Shown piece after piece: positions 35,097-44,102 of a DNA stretch of 64,000 nucleotides (its first letter is position 1; each line of letters opens with the position of its first letter). The translations under genes were made by a program, and so were the position numbers. The stretch comes from Pleomorphomonas oryzae DSM 16300 (GTDB lineage Bacteria; Pseudomonadota; Alphaproteobacteria; Rhizobiales; Pleomorphomonadaceae). The notes below the pieces were generated by a model, which did no database searches, was not told the DNA's origin, and worked only from the letters and a program-made list of their open reading frames with translations. The stretch spans positions 248,001-312,000 of the forward strand of contig NZ_AUHB01000002.1 in the NCBI RefSeq assembly GCF_000422965.1, given 5' to 3'.

Positions 35097-35526
35097 GTTT
35101 GCCTCGTCGGTTGCCGGCGATGAGTTTGGGTCATCGGTCCGGCGCCGGCAACCCTTCCTTGATGAGGGCGATCCATCACAATGGAGGGAAGCGCAATGGA
35201 ACATGTCCGGATGGTCAAGGGCGCTGTCGATGCCGTCACCATGACCGGCGGCTGAGGTTGATTCGAATGGCTGCTCTTGCCGCCTCGGTCTGCTTTGCCG
35301 CCGCATAAGCATTCTTCCTGCGGCGATATCAGGCAAAAGTCTTTGCTGTTGTGCTGTTTTTGGTCACTCGTTGCCTTCTCACGAAGCGGGTGCTGCGCTA
35401 CATTATTCTCGTTACGGTTTCGTCTCAGAAGCCGTCGGGTCGAAGGGTCCAGTTTATTGTCCCGAACGCCCCTGAAGGGACGCTCAGCGTCCACTGGCCG
35501 GGTTCCGAACAAGAGAGGATTTCGAC
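35097..35526. other. 430-base divergent intergenic region
   Basis: Between the small cupin (minus) and the DUF2934 gene (plus). It should hold both promoters. The only coding candidate is a 19-codon ORF (35196-35255). The stretch 35330-35420 is the most AT-rich of the area. No clear inverted repeat found. Confidence 0.55.
35196..35255 (+). CDS. Possible 19-residue ORF
   Basis: ATG at 35196 preceded by GGAGGGA at good spacing and ending TGA at 35255. The peptide (MEHVRMVKGAVDAVTMTGG) is rich in Met and Val. No family recognised; could be a small regulatory peptide or chance. Confidence 0.25.
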   Translation: MEHVRMVKGAVDAVTMTGG

Positions 35527-35811
35527 ATGTCCGATATCGAAGCCAAGATCAGGGAAAAGGCGCGCGAACTCTGGCTGGCCGAAGGGCAGCCTGAAGGCCG
35601 GGCGGATCAGCACTGGCACGAGGCCGAAGCGCTCGTTCGCGCCGAGGAGGCCGCGGCCAAGCCCAAGGCGGCCCGCAAGCCGCGCGCAGCAGTTGCCAAG
35701 AAGGAACCCGCCGAGGCCAAGGTGGCAGCCGCCAAGAAGCCGGCGGCCAAGAAAGAGGTAGCCAAGAAGGAAGTCGCCAAGAAGCCGTCGCTCAAGGTCG
35801 TTTCCGGCTAA
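35527..35811 (+). CDS. DUF2934 protein with histone H1-like Lys/Ala tail
   Basis: 94 residues; AGAGGA lies seven bases before the ATG. Residues 1-40 are a DUF2934 domain (IREKARELWLAEGQPEGRA, then QHWHEAEALV). Residues 44-90 are a low-complexity Lys/Ala/Pro tail with repeated AKK and KKEVA units, reminiscent of histone H1-like proteins, so DNA or RNA binding is plausible. DUF2934 proteins are common and mostly uncharacterised in Hyphomicrobiales. The gene is alone before tex. Confidence 0.85.
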   Translation: MSDIEAKIREKARELWLAEGQPEGRADQHWHEAEALVRAEEAAAKPKAARKPRAAVAKKEPAEAKVAAAKKPAAKKEVAKKEVAKKPSLKVVSG

Positions 35812-35918
35812 GGCCACAGCCGGCCGCCACGGACAGATTGTTGACAAGACCGGCCGGCGCCGTTGCGCCGCCCGGACGGGATGCCTAATGTCGCGGCCTT
35901 CTTGTTGGGAGCCGTGAC

Positions 35919-38222
35919 ATGACCCTTTCCGCAGCCATCGAAGCCCGCATCGTCGAGGCCATCGCCAGCGAGATCGGTTGCCGGCCAGCGCAAGCGGCCG
36001 CGGCCATCGGTCTGCTCGACGAGGGGGCAACCGTTCCCTTCGTCGCCCGCTATCGCAAGGAAGTCACGGGTGGGCTCGACGACACACAATTGCGCAAGCT
36101 CGAAGAGCGACTTGGCTATCGGCGCGAGCTTGAGACGCGCCGTACGGCTGTTCTGGCTGCTATCGATGGACAGGGCAAGCTGACGCCCGACCTATCGGAA
36201 AAAATCGCCGCCGCCGTCACCAAGGCGGAGATCGAGGATCTCTATGCGCCCTTCAAGCCGAAGCGCCGCACCAAGGGTGAGATCGCCAAGGAAAAGGGGC
36301 TCGAGCCGCTGGCCGACGCCCTGTTTGCCAATCGGACGCTGGAGCCGGCGGCGGCCGCCGCCGCCTATGTCACGGATGCGGTACCTGACATCAAGGCAGC
36401 TCTCGATGGCGCGCGCGATATTCTTGCCGAGCGCTTTGCCGAGACGCCGGATCTGGTGGGCCGTCTGCGCACCTACCTCCGGGACCGCGCCGTGCTGCGC
36501 TCGACGGTGATTGCCGGCAAGGAGACGGCGGGCGAGAAGTTCGCCGACTATTTCGATCATCGCGAGCGCTGGGCGACCGTGCCGAGCCACCGCGCGCTGG
36601 CCATGTTGCGCGGCCGCAACGAGGAGATCCTCGCCCTGGAGCTGGAGGTCGATGCCGACGATCCGGCTCCGGTCAAGCCGGTCGAGCGGATGGTCGCCGA
36701 TGCCTTCTCGATTAACGTTCCGGCAAAATTGCCGGCAGAAGGCTTTCTGTTCGATGTCTGCCGCTGGACCTGGCGGGTGAAGCTGCAGCTTTCGCTTTCT
36801 CTCGATCTGATGGGCACGTTGCGGGAAAAGGCAGAGGCCGAGGCGATCCGCGTCTTCGCCGACAATCTCAAGGATCTGCTGCTCGCCGCGCCGGCCGGCG
36901 CCCGCACGACCATGGGGCTCGACCCCGGCATCCGCACCGGCGTCAAGGTTGCCGTGGTCGACGCCACGGGCAAGCTTCTGGACACGGCGACCGTCTATCC
37001 CTTCCAGCCGAGAAACGATGTGGCCGGTGCGCTGGCGGCGCTTTCGGCGCTGGTCCGCAAGCACAAGGTGGAGCTGATCGCCATCGGCAACGGCACGGCA
37101 AGCCGCGAGACCGATCGCCTTGCCGCCGCGCTGATCGGCGATCTGCCGGCGCCGAAGCCGACCAAGGTGGTGGTGAGCGAGGCCGGCGCCTCGGTCTATT
37201 CGGCATCCGAACTGGCCGCTCGCGAATTTCCTGGCCTCGACGTTTCGTTGCGCGGCGCCGTTTCCATTGCCCGCCGCCTGCAAGATCCGCTGGCCGAGCT
37301 GGTCAAGATCGAGCCGAAGTCGATCGGCGTTGGGCAGTATCAGCACGATGTCGATCAAGGATATCTCGCCAAGGCGCTCGACGCCGTCGTCGAGGACGCG
37401 GTGAATGCCGTTGGCGTCGATCTCAACATGGCCTCGGCGCCGCTTCTTGCCCGCGTTTCCGGTCTTGGCCCGTCGCTGGCCGAAGCAATCGTTGCCTATC
37501 GGGACGCGTCAGGCGCCTTCCGCAGCCGCAAGGCCCTGATGGACGTGCCGCGCCTCGGCGCGAAGACCTTCGAACAGGCTGCCGGTTTTCTGCGCATCCG
37601 CGACGGCGACGAGCCGCTCGATGCGTCCTCGGTACACCCGGAAGCCTATGGGGTTGCCCGCCGCATCGTTGCCGCCTGTGGTTGCGACATTCGTCAATTG
37701 ATGGGCGACAGCGCCGCTCTGAAGGCGCTCAACCCGGCGAAGTTCGTCGATGAACGCTTCGGCCTGCCGACGGTGCGCGACATTCTCACCGAACTGGAAA
37801 AGCCAGGCCGCGATCCGCGTCCCGAGTTCCGCACCGCCAGCTTTGCCGAGGGCGTCGAGGAAATAGCCGATCTCAAGCCCGGCATGGTTCTGGAGGGGAC
37901 GGTGACCAACGTCGCCGCTTTCGGTGCCTTCGTCGATATCGGCGTCCATCAGGACGGGCTCGTCCACGTCAGTCAGCTGGCCGATCGGTTCGTGAAGGAT
38001 CCTCGGGATGTGGTGAAGGCCGGCGACGTCGTGAAGGTTCGCGTCGTCGAGGTGGATGCCAAACGCAAGCGCATCGCTCTCTCCATGCGCAAGGACGACG
38101 ACGGCACGCCGAAGGGGACAGGCGGCGGGGCTCGTCCTGATCGGCGCAGTCCTACTCCACCACCGGCGACCGGCAACAATGCCATGGCCGCCGCACTGGC
38201 TGCCGCCATGAAGCGGCGATGA
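35919..38222 (+). CDS. tex: Tex-family RNA-binding transcription accessory protein
   Basis: 767 residues, the usual Tex length; GGGAG lies upstream of the ATG. Order of domains: N-terminal helical Tex_N (about 1-190, with [17 protein letters not shown]), YqgF/RNase H-like fold (from about 325, [17 protein letters not shown]), helix-hairpin-helix pairs (about 490-560, [20 protein letters not shown]) and a C-terminal S1 domain (about 645-715, [20 protein letters not shown]). A short Gly/Pro/Asp-rich tail follows. It binds nucleic acid at transcription complexes; its exact role is not settled. Confidence 0.95.
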   Translation: MTLSAAIEARIVEAIASEIGCRPAQAAAAIGLLDEGATVPFVARYRKEVTGGLDDTQLRKLEERLGYRRELETRRTAVLAAIDGQGKLTPDLSEKIAAAVTKAEIEDLYAPFKPKRRTKGEIAKEKGLEPLADALFANRTLEPAAAAAAYVTDAVPDIKAALDGARDILAERFAETPDLVGRLRTYLRDRAVLRSTVIAGKETAGEKFADYFDHRERWATVPSHRALAMLRGRNEEILALELEVDADDPAPVKPVERMVADAFSINVPAKLPAEGFLFDVCRWTWRVKLQLSLSLDLMGTLREKAEAEAIRVFADNLKDLLLAAPAGARTTMGLDPGIRTGVKVAVVDATGKLLDTATVYPFQPRNDVAGALAALSALVRKHKVELIAIGNGTASRETDRLAAALIGDLPAPKPTKVVVSEAGASVYSASELAAREFPGLDVSLRGAVSIARRLQDPLAELVKIEPKSIGVGQYQHDVDQGYLAKALDAVVEDAVNAVGVDLNMASAPLLARVSGLGPSLAEAIVAYRDASGAFRSRKALMDVPRLGAKTFEQAAGFLRIRDGDEPLDASSVHPEAYGVARRIVAACGCDIRQLMGDSAALKALNPAKFVDERFGLPTVRDILTELEKPGRDPRPEFRTASFAEGVEEIADLKPGMVLEGTVTNVAAFGAFVDIGVHQDGLVHVSQLADRFVKDPRDVVKAGDVVKVRVVEVDAKRKRIALSMRKDDDGTPKGTGGGARPDRRSPTPPPATGNNAMAAALAAAMKRR

Positions 38223-38371
38223 GCGGATAGGATGCCCATCCGGGCGCCCATCATCGTTCAGTTGCATGGCAACGCGTGTTACAATTTTTGGGCGACGGCC
38301 CCGATCTAGGCGGTTGGTGACCGTTGGATTTGGTGTACAGTCAGCTCGATTAACCATTGTGGGAGCCCACC

Positions 38372-38869
38372 ATGGCCAGGCATTCTAACGGCTACACCGC
38401 CCTTCAGCTCGCTCTCCACTGGCTGATCGTGCTTCTCGTATTTTTCCAGCTGATCTTCGGCGAGGACATGGGGCGCTACAACTATTTCCTGCGCTCCGGG
38501 CAGGATGCCGCCCCGCTCGTGACCGGCTATTATCTGCATGTCGGCGTTGGTATTGCCGTTCTGGTGCTGACACTGGTTCGTCTCGGTCTTCGCCTGACTC
38601 AAGGCGTGCCGACCCCCGTTCCGGGGCCCGCCTTGCAGGTCAGGGCCGGCGAGGCGCTGCATTATCTGTTCTATCTGATGCTGATCGTCACGCCGATCAC
38701 CGGGCTTCTCGCCCAGTATGTCAACATGCGCACCTTCGGCGAGATCCACGCCGCCAACAAGCCGATCTTCATCTTGCTGATCGTGCTCCACGTAGCGGCG
38801 GCGCTCTACCATCACTTCGTGCTGAAGGATACCACCCTGCGCCGCATGATGGTACCGGGCACCCACTAG
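38372..38869 (+). CDS. Cytochrome b561-family membrane protein
   Basis: 165 residues from the ATG at 38372 with GGGAG seven bases upstream. Four membrane helices with histidines placed to bind two b-haems: H16 (ALHW), H56 (YYLHVG), H97 (ALHYLF), H140 and H147/H148. It is of the short prokaryotic b561 (CybB) type, moving electrons between the quinone pool and periplasmic acceptors, perhaps superoxide. A TTAACCAT motif (CtrA half-type) lies at 38350-38357. It is followed by a strong terminator shared with the cold-shock gene. Confidence 0.88.
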   Translation: MARHSNGYTALQLALHWLIVLLVFFQLIFGEDMGRYNYFLRSGQDAAPLVTGYYLHVGVGIAVLVLTLVRLGLRLTQGVPTPVPGPALQVRAGEALHYLFYLMLIVTPITGLLAQYVNMRTFGEIHAANKPIFILLIVLHVAAALYHHFVLKDTTLRRMMVPGTH

Positions 38870-38953
38870 ACTCGATACGCAAACAAAAGCTGGAAGCCAC
38901 AGCCCGGTTATGTCGGCGCGTCGCTCCAGCGGCCCCATAGTCCCAAACGAAAA

Positions 38954-38985
38954 CCCCGCGGAAGAGACCTTCCGCGGGGCTTTTT
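38954..38985. terminator. Bidirectional terminator between cytochrome b561 and the cold-shock gene
   Basis: CCCCGCGGAAG (38954-38964) and CTTCCGCGGGG (38969-38979), a perfect 11-bp stem with a 4-base loop, then CTTTTT on the plus strand and TTTTCG on the minus strand. Confidence 0.9.
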
Positions 38986-39009
38986 ATCGAACGTCTGCCG
39001 ACGATGAAA

Positions 39010-39219
39010 TCAGGCAGCCGAAAGATTGTCCGCCGAGGACTTGCCGGAGCGGCGGTCCTGAACGACTTCGAAGTTCACCTTCTGGCCGTCGTTGAGCGAG
39101 CCGAGGCCGGAGCGCTCAACAGCCGAGATGTGAACGAAGACGTCCGGGCCACCGGCGTCCGGAGCAATGAAGCCGTAGCCCTTGGTGGCGTTGAACCACT
39201 TGACGGTACCTAGAGCCAT
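39010..39219 (-). CDS. CspA-family cold-shock protein
   Basis: 69 residues from the ATG at 39219 (AGGA seven bases upstream). A single cold-shock domain with RNP1 GYGFIAP and RNP2 [12 protein letters not shown], starting [14 protein letters not shown]. An RNA chaperone; in Alphaproteobacteria several copies exist and not all are cold-induced. The gene has a 200-base upstream gap that likely contains a long 5' leader, common for csp mRNAs. Confidence 0.95.
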   Translation of the reverse strand: MALGTVKWFNATKGYGFIAPDAGGPDVFVHISAVERSGLGSLNDGQKVNFEVVQDRRSGKSSADNLSAA

Positions 39220-39422
39220 GATGAGATCCTTTCCGTAGAAAGTCGAATTTAAGAAAGCCACGCACCCGCACTGGAGCGTGTGACTGGGTGGTTACCGAAT
39301 TTGGAAAGGTCGTCACGTCGCGGGGGATGACCCCAGGCGTTCAGGGCCGATGGTCTGGCCAAAATCGATGACATCTCATACTACGAGAAAGGACTTACTG
39401 CAAGCAACTTATAGGTGTGGGC

Positions 39423-39944
39423 CTAGGCTGGTCGAAAGGCTTGGCAGACGGCGGGATCGGTTTCTATGCGGCCGGCCCCGATCAGGTCAAGGCAATAAGG
39501 AACCGCGGGAAAAACCGCATCCAGGCAGACGGCGATCGATGCCGGCTTGCCGGGCAGGTTGACGATCAGGGTTGTGCCGCGCGTACCGGCTGTCTGGCGC
39601 GACAGGATGGCGGTCGGTACCTTCTCGAGGCTGATCCGGCGCATCAATTCGCCAAACCCCGGCAGCTCCTTCTCAAGCACCACCTTCATCGCCTCCGGCG
39701 TCAGGTCGCGCGGACTGGGACCGGTGCCGCCGGTGGTGAGAACGAGATCGACCCGCTCTTCATCGCAAAGCCGAACCAATTCGCCGCCGACGTTGTCGAC
39801 ACCGTCGGGAACCACCAGCGTCAGCACTTCGTAGGGCGAGGTGACGGCCCGGCTGAGCCAAGCGGCGATTGCCGGCCCTGAAAGGTCCTCGTACTCGCCA
39901 CGTGAGGCGCGATCGGAGACGGTGAGAATTGCGATGCGGACCAT
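39423..39944 (-). CDS. mog: Molybdopterin adenylyltransferase Mog
   Basis: Adenylylates molybdopterin ready for molybdenum insertion; cytosolic, 173 residues from the ATG at 39944 (GGAGGA six bases upstream). The frame upstream is shadow of the opposite gene. Conserved blocks: ILTVSDRASRGEYED, LVLTTGGTGPSPRD, and the Mog-type PGFGELMRRISLEKVPTAILSRQ, ending VPYCLDLI. Closer to Mog than to MoaB. It supports molybdoenzymes such as the XdhD-type hydroxylase at 56-59 kb. Confidence 0.93.
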   Translation of the reverse strand: MVRIAILTVSDRASRGEYEDLSGPAIAAWLSRAVTSPYEVLTLVVPDGVDNVGGELVRLCDEERVDLVLTTGGTGPSPRDLTPEAMKVVLEKELPGFGELMRRISLEKVPTAILSRQTAGTRGTTLIVNLPGKPASIAVCLDAVFPAVPYCLDLIGAGRIETDPAVCQAFRPA

Positions 39945-40094
39945 GGTCCATCCTCCAACCTGTGAATCACGGGACAAGACAGCGTTAGCACCTTGCTTCG
40001 CCCTTGGCCAAGGCAGCCGAATCGGTCGACAGAAAGAATGCGCTCGCAAAAGACGCGTTCTGTACAATCGGTGGCGTGGGACAAAGACCTCGGG

Positions 40095-41582
40095 ATGACC
40101 TTCAGCGTGGACATCGGCAACAGGACGAACGGCACGCGTGCTGCCTTCGATCTTGAGGAACTGCTTGCCACCCGTCTGTTGGTTCAAGGCAATTCCGGTT
40201 CCGGCAAATCGCATCTGCTGCGTCGTCTGCTCGAGCAAAGCGCCGAATGGGTTCAGCAGGCGGTCATCGATCCTGAAGGCGACTTTGTCACACTGGCCGA
40301 CCGCTTCGGCCACGTGGTGGTCGATGCCAATTGTTCCGAGCGTGACCTGGCGCTGATCGCCGCTCGTGTCCGCAAACATCGCGTTTCCGTCGTGCTCAAC
40401 CTCGAAGGCCTCGACGTCGACGGCCAGGTGCGCGCCGCTGCCGCTTTCCTGAATGGTCTGTTCGATGCCGAACGCGACCATTGGTATCCGATGCTGGTGG
40501 TGGTTGATGAGGCGCAGCTGTTCGCCCCTGCCGCATCCGGCGAGGCCGACGGTGAGTCGCGCCGCGCCTCTCTCGGTGCCATGACAAACCTGATGTGTCG
40601 CGGCCGCAAGCGCGGCCTTGCCGGCGTCATCGCCACCCAGCGGCTCGCCAAACTCGCCAAGAACGTTGCCGCCGAGGCGTCCAACTTTCTGATGGGTCGC
40701 ACCTTTCTCGACATCGATATGGCCCGCGCCGCCGACCTTCTCGGTATGGAGCGGCGGCAGGCCGAAATGTTCCGCAATCTGCAACGCGGCGAGTTCGTCT
40801 CGCTCGGCCCCGCCATCGGTCGGCGACCGGAGCCGGTCAGGATCGGACCGGTCGAGACGACGGGGCGCGGTGGCGGCCCCAAATTGACGCCACTGCCTGA
40901 GCAGGGCGGCGAGGCTGCCCGTGAATTGATTTTTCGTCCGACGGCTGGCGAGGAAATGCCGCGCGCTGCTGCCACGCCGGTGTCCACTGCCGACATTCTT
41001 TCCGAACTGTCGCGTTCGCGGGCTGCATTGGCGCCGGCTCCGGAGGACAATCCGCCACAGGCCGATTTGCTCGGACGCCTCGCCCGCGATGAAACGATCG
41101 AGGAAATCCTCGTGGAGATGATGGCCGAGCCCGACGCTGCTTTCCAGGCGGTATCGATGCTCTACCAGGACTTTCTGGTCCGCTGCCGCATCAAGCGGGT
41201 GACCGGCGACAGCCTCGATCTCCAGTCCTTCCGCCAGCGCCTCTCGCTGGCGCGCGCCGGTGTCGAGACCGAGACGATCGACGAGGATGCCTGGCAGCAG
41301 GCCACTCTGATTTCGGCGTCGCTACCCGAAGATATGCGTGGCGTGTTCCTGCTGGTCGCCAAGGCAGCGCTTCAGAAGGCGCCCTGCCCATCAGATGCCG
41401 ATATCGCGCGTGCCTACGGCACCCGCTCGCCATCCCGCGCACGCCGGCTCCTCGCCTATATGGAGGAGCGTGGCTTTCTGGTTTGCGCCTCGGACCTGCG
41501 CGGACAGCGGATGATCCAGCTTCCCGATCTCGGCTGGCAAACCGCGCCGGGTTCGGCCACGGCCGCCGCTGCAGCGGAATAA
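40095..41582 (+). CDS. HerA-like/DUF87 P-loop ATPase
   Basis: 495 residues from the ATG at 40095. The core is a FtsK/HerA-like ATPase: Walker A GNSGSGKSHLL (32-42), a DUF87-type segment VIDPEGDFVTLADRF, Walker B LVVVDEAQLFAP, sensor-like GVIATQRLAKLAKNV and SNFLMGRTFLDID. The C-terminal 200 residues are less conserved, with a possible winged-helix near the end (RSPSRARRLLAYMEERGFL). HerA-type motors usually work with a NurA nuclease or another effector; none is adjacent. It stands alone and divergent from mog. Confidence 0.85.
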   Translation: MTFSVDIGNRTNGTRAAFDLEELLATRLLVQGNSGSGKSHLLRRLLEQSAEWVQQAVIDPEGDFVTLADRFGHVVVDANCSERDLALIAARVRKHRVSVVLNLEGLDVDGQVRAAAAFLNGLFDAERDHWYPMLVVVDEAQLFAPAASGEADGESRRASLGAMTNLMCRGRKRGLAGVIATQRLAKLAKNVAAEASNFLMGRTFLDIDMARAADLLGMERRQAEMFRNLQRGEFVSLGPAIGRRPEPVRIGPVETTGRGGGPKLTPLPEQGGEAARELIFRPTAGEEMPRAAATPVSTADILSELSRSRAALAPAPEDNPPQADLLGRLARDETIEEILVEMMAEPDAAFQAVSMLYQDFLVRCRIKRVTGDSLDLQSFRQRLSLARAGVETETIDEDAWQQATLISASLPEDMRGVFLLVAKAALQKAPCPSDADIARAYGTRSPSRARRLLAYMEERGFLVCASDLRGQRMIQLPDLGWQTAPGSATAAAAAE

Positions 41583-41706
41583 GTCCGTCCAGTACGCTTT
41601 ATTGCGGTGTCGTCGCCCCTTGGAGCGGGACTGAAAACGCGACAGACTGCCGCGCCGGTGACCGCCGACTCGGGAGGAGTTCGGTCGCCGTTTGCGGGAG
41701 GATGGC

Positions 41707-42825
41707 ATGGTATTGTCGAAGTTGAGCGAGGGGGCGACGGCGGCTGTCGACCTTCGTGGCGTTGTGTTTTCGGAAGCGGAGCGTGTGATTTTCCGTGCCG
41801 GGCCGCTCTCTGCGGCAGTCTTCCGCTTTGCCTCCGGGGTCGACGCCGTCCGGCTGTCGAACGGGGCGGATGACGTGGTGGTGCTACCTTTCCAGGGGCA
41901 GCATGTCTGGTCGGCCCGTCTTGGTGGTCGCGACGTTGGCATGAAGTCGATGTTCGATATGCCGCGCCCGACGCAGAAATTCTTCGAGACCTATGGCGGC
42001 TATTTCCAACATGCCGGCATCACGGCGATCGGCGCGCCCGGCCCCATGGAACGCCGCGAGCAGCACGGCGAACTGCCCAACGCCCTCTACCGCGACGCCG
42101 CCGTTCTGCTTGGCGAGGACGCGAGCGGGCGCTATATCGCCGTCACCGGTCGCTATAATCATACCGTTGCCTTTGCCACCAATTACGAGGCGGTGCCGCT
42201 CCTGAAGCTCTATGCAGGCAGGCCGCGTATTTCCATTGGCATCACCGTCACCAACCTGAAATCGTCGCCGCTGCCGGTGCATTACCTGGGCCATCTCAAC
42301 TGGCGTGCCCGCGAGGGTGGTCGGTTGATCGGCACGCTCCACGAGACGGCGGAGTCCATGCGGGTCCGTCAGGAGATCCCGCCGCATATCCAGCCGGGGC
42401 CGGGCTATGTCGAATGGATTGCCGAGCTTGCCAAGGACCCCAGCCGGGCCGGCACGCTGACCTCGGACAAGATTTTCGCCCCGGAGGTTGTGTTCGCCTT
42501 CGATCCGCTGAGCGATGACGAGGGACGATCGCACTTCATGCAGGTGCACCCGGACGGAACCGCCGACTATACGTCCTTTATGCCGGAAAATACCGGCACC
42601 GCCGCTCGCTGGATCTGTCGCACCGGCGATCAGGAGGCCGTTGGTATGGCCTTCCCTGTCCGGTTGCCTGACGAACCCGGCTGCGTCAATGGTCAGCCGG
42701 TGATCCACGCGCCGCTCGGCAAGGGGGAGTCTTTCACCAACGAGATCATCGCCGCCGTCTTTACGCCGGCGGAGGCCGAGGCCATGGCCCGTCACATCGA
42801 GGCGGTGAAGCGACAGCGGGCCTGA
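41707..42825 (+). CDS. DUF4432-family (aldose epimerase-like) protein
   Basis: 372 residues from the ATG at 41707, which has GGGAGGA before it. The galactose mutarotase-like fold is suggested by the pattern VVLPFQGQHVWSARLGG, GYFQHAGITAIGAPG, RISIGITVTNLKSSPLPVHY and HLNWRAREG. DUF4432 proteins often accompany sugar catabolism genes and are presumed epimerases or sugar binders; no biochemical role is proven for this branch. There is no sugar operon next to it here. Confidence 0.78.
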   Translation: MVLSKLSEGATAAVDLRGVVFSEAERVIFRAGPLSAAVFRFASGVDAVRLSNGADDVVVLPFQGQHVWSARLGGRDVGMKSMFDMPRPTQKFFETYGGYFQHAGITAIGAPGPMERREQHGELPNALYRDAAVLLGEDASGRYIAVTGRYNHTVAFATNYEAVPLLKLYAGRPRISIGITVTNLKSSPLPVHYLGHLNWRAREGGRLIGTLHETAESMRVRQEIPPHIQPGPGYVEWIAELAKDPSRAGTLTSDKIFAPEVVFAFDPLSDDEGRSHFMQVHPDGTADYTSFMPENTGTAARWICRTGDQEAVGMAFPVRLPDEPGCVNGQPVIHAPLGKGESFTNEIIAAVFTPAEAEAMARHIEAVKRQRA

Positions 42826-42838
42826 GCGGAGGAACGCT

Positions 42839-43240
42839 TCAGCTGAAGGCGTCGAGGGTCGTCTTCAGCATGTCGTTGGCCACCTTCATGGTCTTGGTCG
42901 AGGCCTCGTAGCTGATGCGGGCCGTCATGACGTTGACCAGTTCACTGGCCATGTCGACGTTGGGGGAGGCAACCATGCCCTCAGCGTCGGCATCCGGCGA
43001 CGTCGGGTCGTAGGCCGGTACATAGGGATCGGCAGCGTTGACGATGCGGGCGGAAACGCCGCCGCCCTTCACATCGGACTGTTTCACGGTCACCGGCGCA
43101 TAGGCATTGGTGGAGCCCGAAGCATTGGGCAGCGATCCCGACGACGAGGCGTTGGCAATGTTGGACGCCGACGCCTCAAGTCGTGTCGCGGCGGCCTGCA
43201 TTCCCGTCAGGGAAATCGACGTCATGGATGAGAGAGACAT
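42839..43240 (-). CDS. Orphan FlgC-like flagellar rod protein
   Basis: 133 residues from the ATG at 43240 (GGAG eight bases upstream). The C-terminal half matches FlgC-type rod proteins: VASPNVDMASELVNVMTARISYEA and then TMKVANDMLKTTLDAF (quoted in two parts, about residues 88-132). The N-terminal rod motif is altered: ATRLEASASNIANASSSG, without the usual TT following the NIANA. No other flagellar gene is near. It may be a paralogue or decayed copy rather than the real rod gene, which would sit in a flagellar cluster. Confidence 0.75.
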   Translation of the reverse strand: MSLSSMTSISLTGMQAAATRLEASASNIANASSSGSLPNASGSTNAYAPVTVKQSDVKGGGVSARIVNAADPYVPAYDPTSPDADAEGMVASPNVDMASELVNVMTARISYEASTKTMKVANDMLKTTLDAFS

Positions 43241-43676
43241 CAGAGCGGCTCCGGGCACGTGAAGACCTGCCATTGTCGGCCACGGATGCTAAGCGCGTCT
43301 TGCCATGACGCCGCGAATTTGAATCATTCGCCCACTCCGGCCTTATCGGGACGATTTATCTCGATTTTCCCAAATATTTGGACGGCGCTTCCTCGAAGCT
43401 CTGCCCTTTCCGATGCCAAATAACAGGGCATCCGGAGACGGGTGTGGCGGGATTTGACCTCATAGCTTGCGACCGCCGATCAAACGCTAAAGCGCCATGC
43501 CCAGCATGGTGGTGCCCTTCCGACATAGGTGGCGACCATGACCTTCAGAAATCCGACCCCGCATCGCACGGACCTCTGTCGACGCTGTCGACGAATTTTT
43601 TGATCGTGCGCTGAAACTAAATGCCGTTGAGCGGGTTTTGATAGTCGGTCGGTGGACGCCGGCCCTGGAGGCAAAA
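43241..43676. other. 436-base region without a convincing gene
   Basis: Divergent gap between the FlgC-like gene and the 90-residue ORF. Open frames here (43378-43614 plus, 43480-43674 minus) lack ribosome-binding sites and recognisable content. A short direct repeat GTCGACGCTGTCGAC (43577-43591) is present. Otherwise nothing seen. Confidence 0.5.
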
Positions 43677-43949
43677 ATGGATAGTGGCTACATCGTTGAG
43701 CTGGCCGGTGAGGCGGTCGGCGTACTGGTTGGTGCGGGTAGTGCGTATGAATTCCATGCCGTTGATCAGCGTTTCCGTTCGCTCGAAGGGGCGAGCTTTG
43801 ACAACGGTTTTGCCGCCGAGCGGGCGGTACGGCGTCTCGCCCGGACCGGCGCCGGCAAATCGACGCAACGCGGTCGCCGCCAGTATTCGCTTTTCCGCGA
43901 CGGTCTCGGCCTGACGGGCCAATCTGCGTTCGGAGCTTTCAGCACCTAA
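43677..43949 (+). CDS. Hypothetical 90-residue protein
   Basis: Starts at the ATG at 43677 with GGAGG five bases upstream; the frame also opens at 43638 without a site. The N-terminal half reads as a folded beta-rich unit: YIVELAGEAVGVLVGAGSAY, then EFHAVDQRFRSLEG and AERAVRRLAR. Similar short proteins occur in other Hyphomicrobiales as far as I recall, with no known function. An opposing frame (43617-44069, minus) exists, but the plus-strand gene has the better start and is followed by a terminator on the same strand. Confidence 0.6.
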   Translation: MDSGYIVELAGEAVGVLVGAGSAYEFHAVDQRFRSLEGASFDNGFAAERAVRRLARTGAGKSTQRGRRQYSLFRDGLGLTGQSAFGAFST

Positions 43950-44057
43950 TCCTATTATGGACCTTTCCTTCGTACGTTCCTTCAGTCCTATTTCACGTAA
44001 TTCTTGCCTTGGTTGTCCTTCTCGGCTCGTTTCCCTTCCAGGCGCGCCGATCAACTT

Positions 44058-44087
44058 CCCCGGGGGCATTCGCTCCCGGGGTTTTTT
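44058..44087 (+). terminator. Rho-independent terminator
   Basis: CCCCGGGGG (44058-44066) pairs with CTCCCGGGG (44073-44081) with one G-T pair and a 6-base loop, followed by six Ts. It terminates plus-strand transcription from the 90-residue gene and lies just past the end of the convergent glycosidase gene. Confidence 0.85.
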
Positions 44088-44102
44088 GTGTTTGGCATCA
44101 GG

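Noticed and set aside
43378-43674. Short frames in the gap after the FlgC-like gene
   Set aside because: TTG start or no start signal and no recognisable content.
43617-44069. 150-codon minus-strand frame opposite the 90-codon gene
   Set aside because: Arg/Glu-rich shadow composition, no ribosome-binding site, and the plus-strand gene has a good start and terminator.
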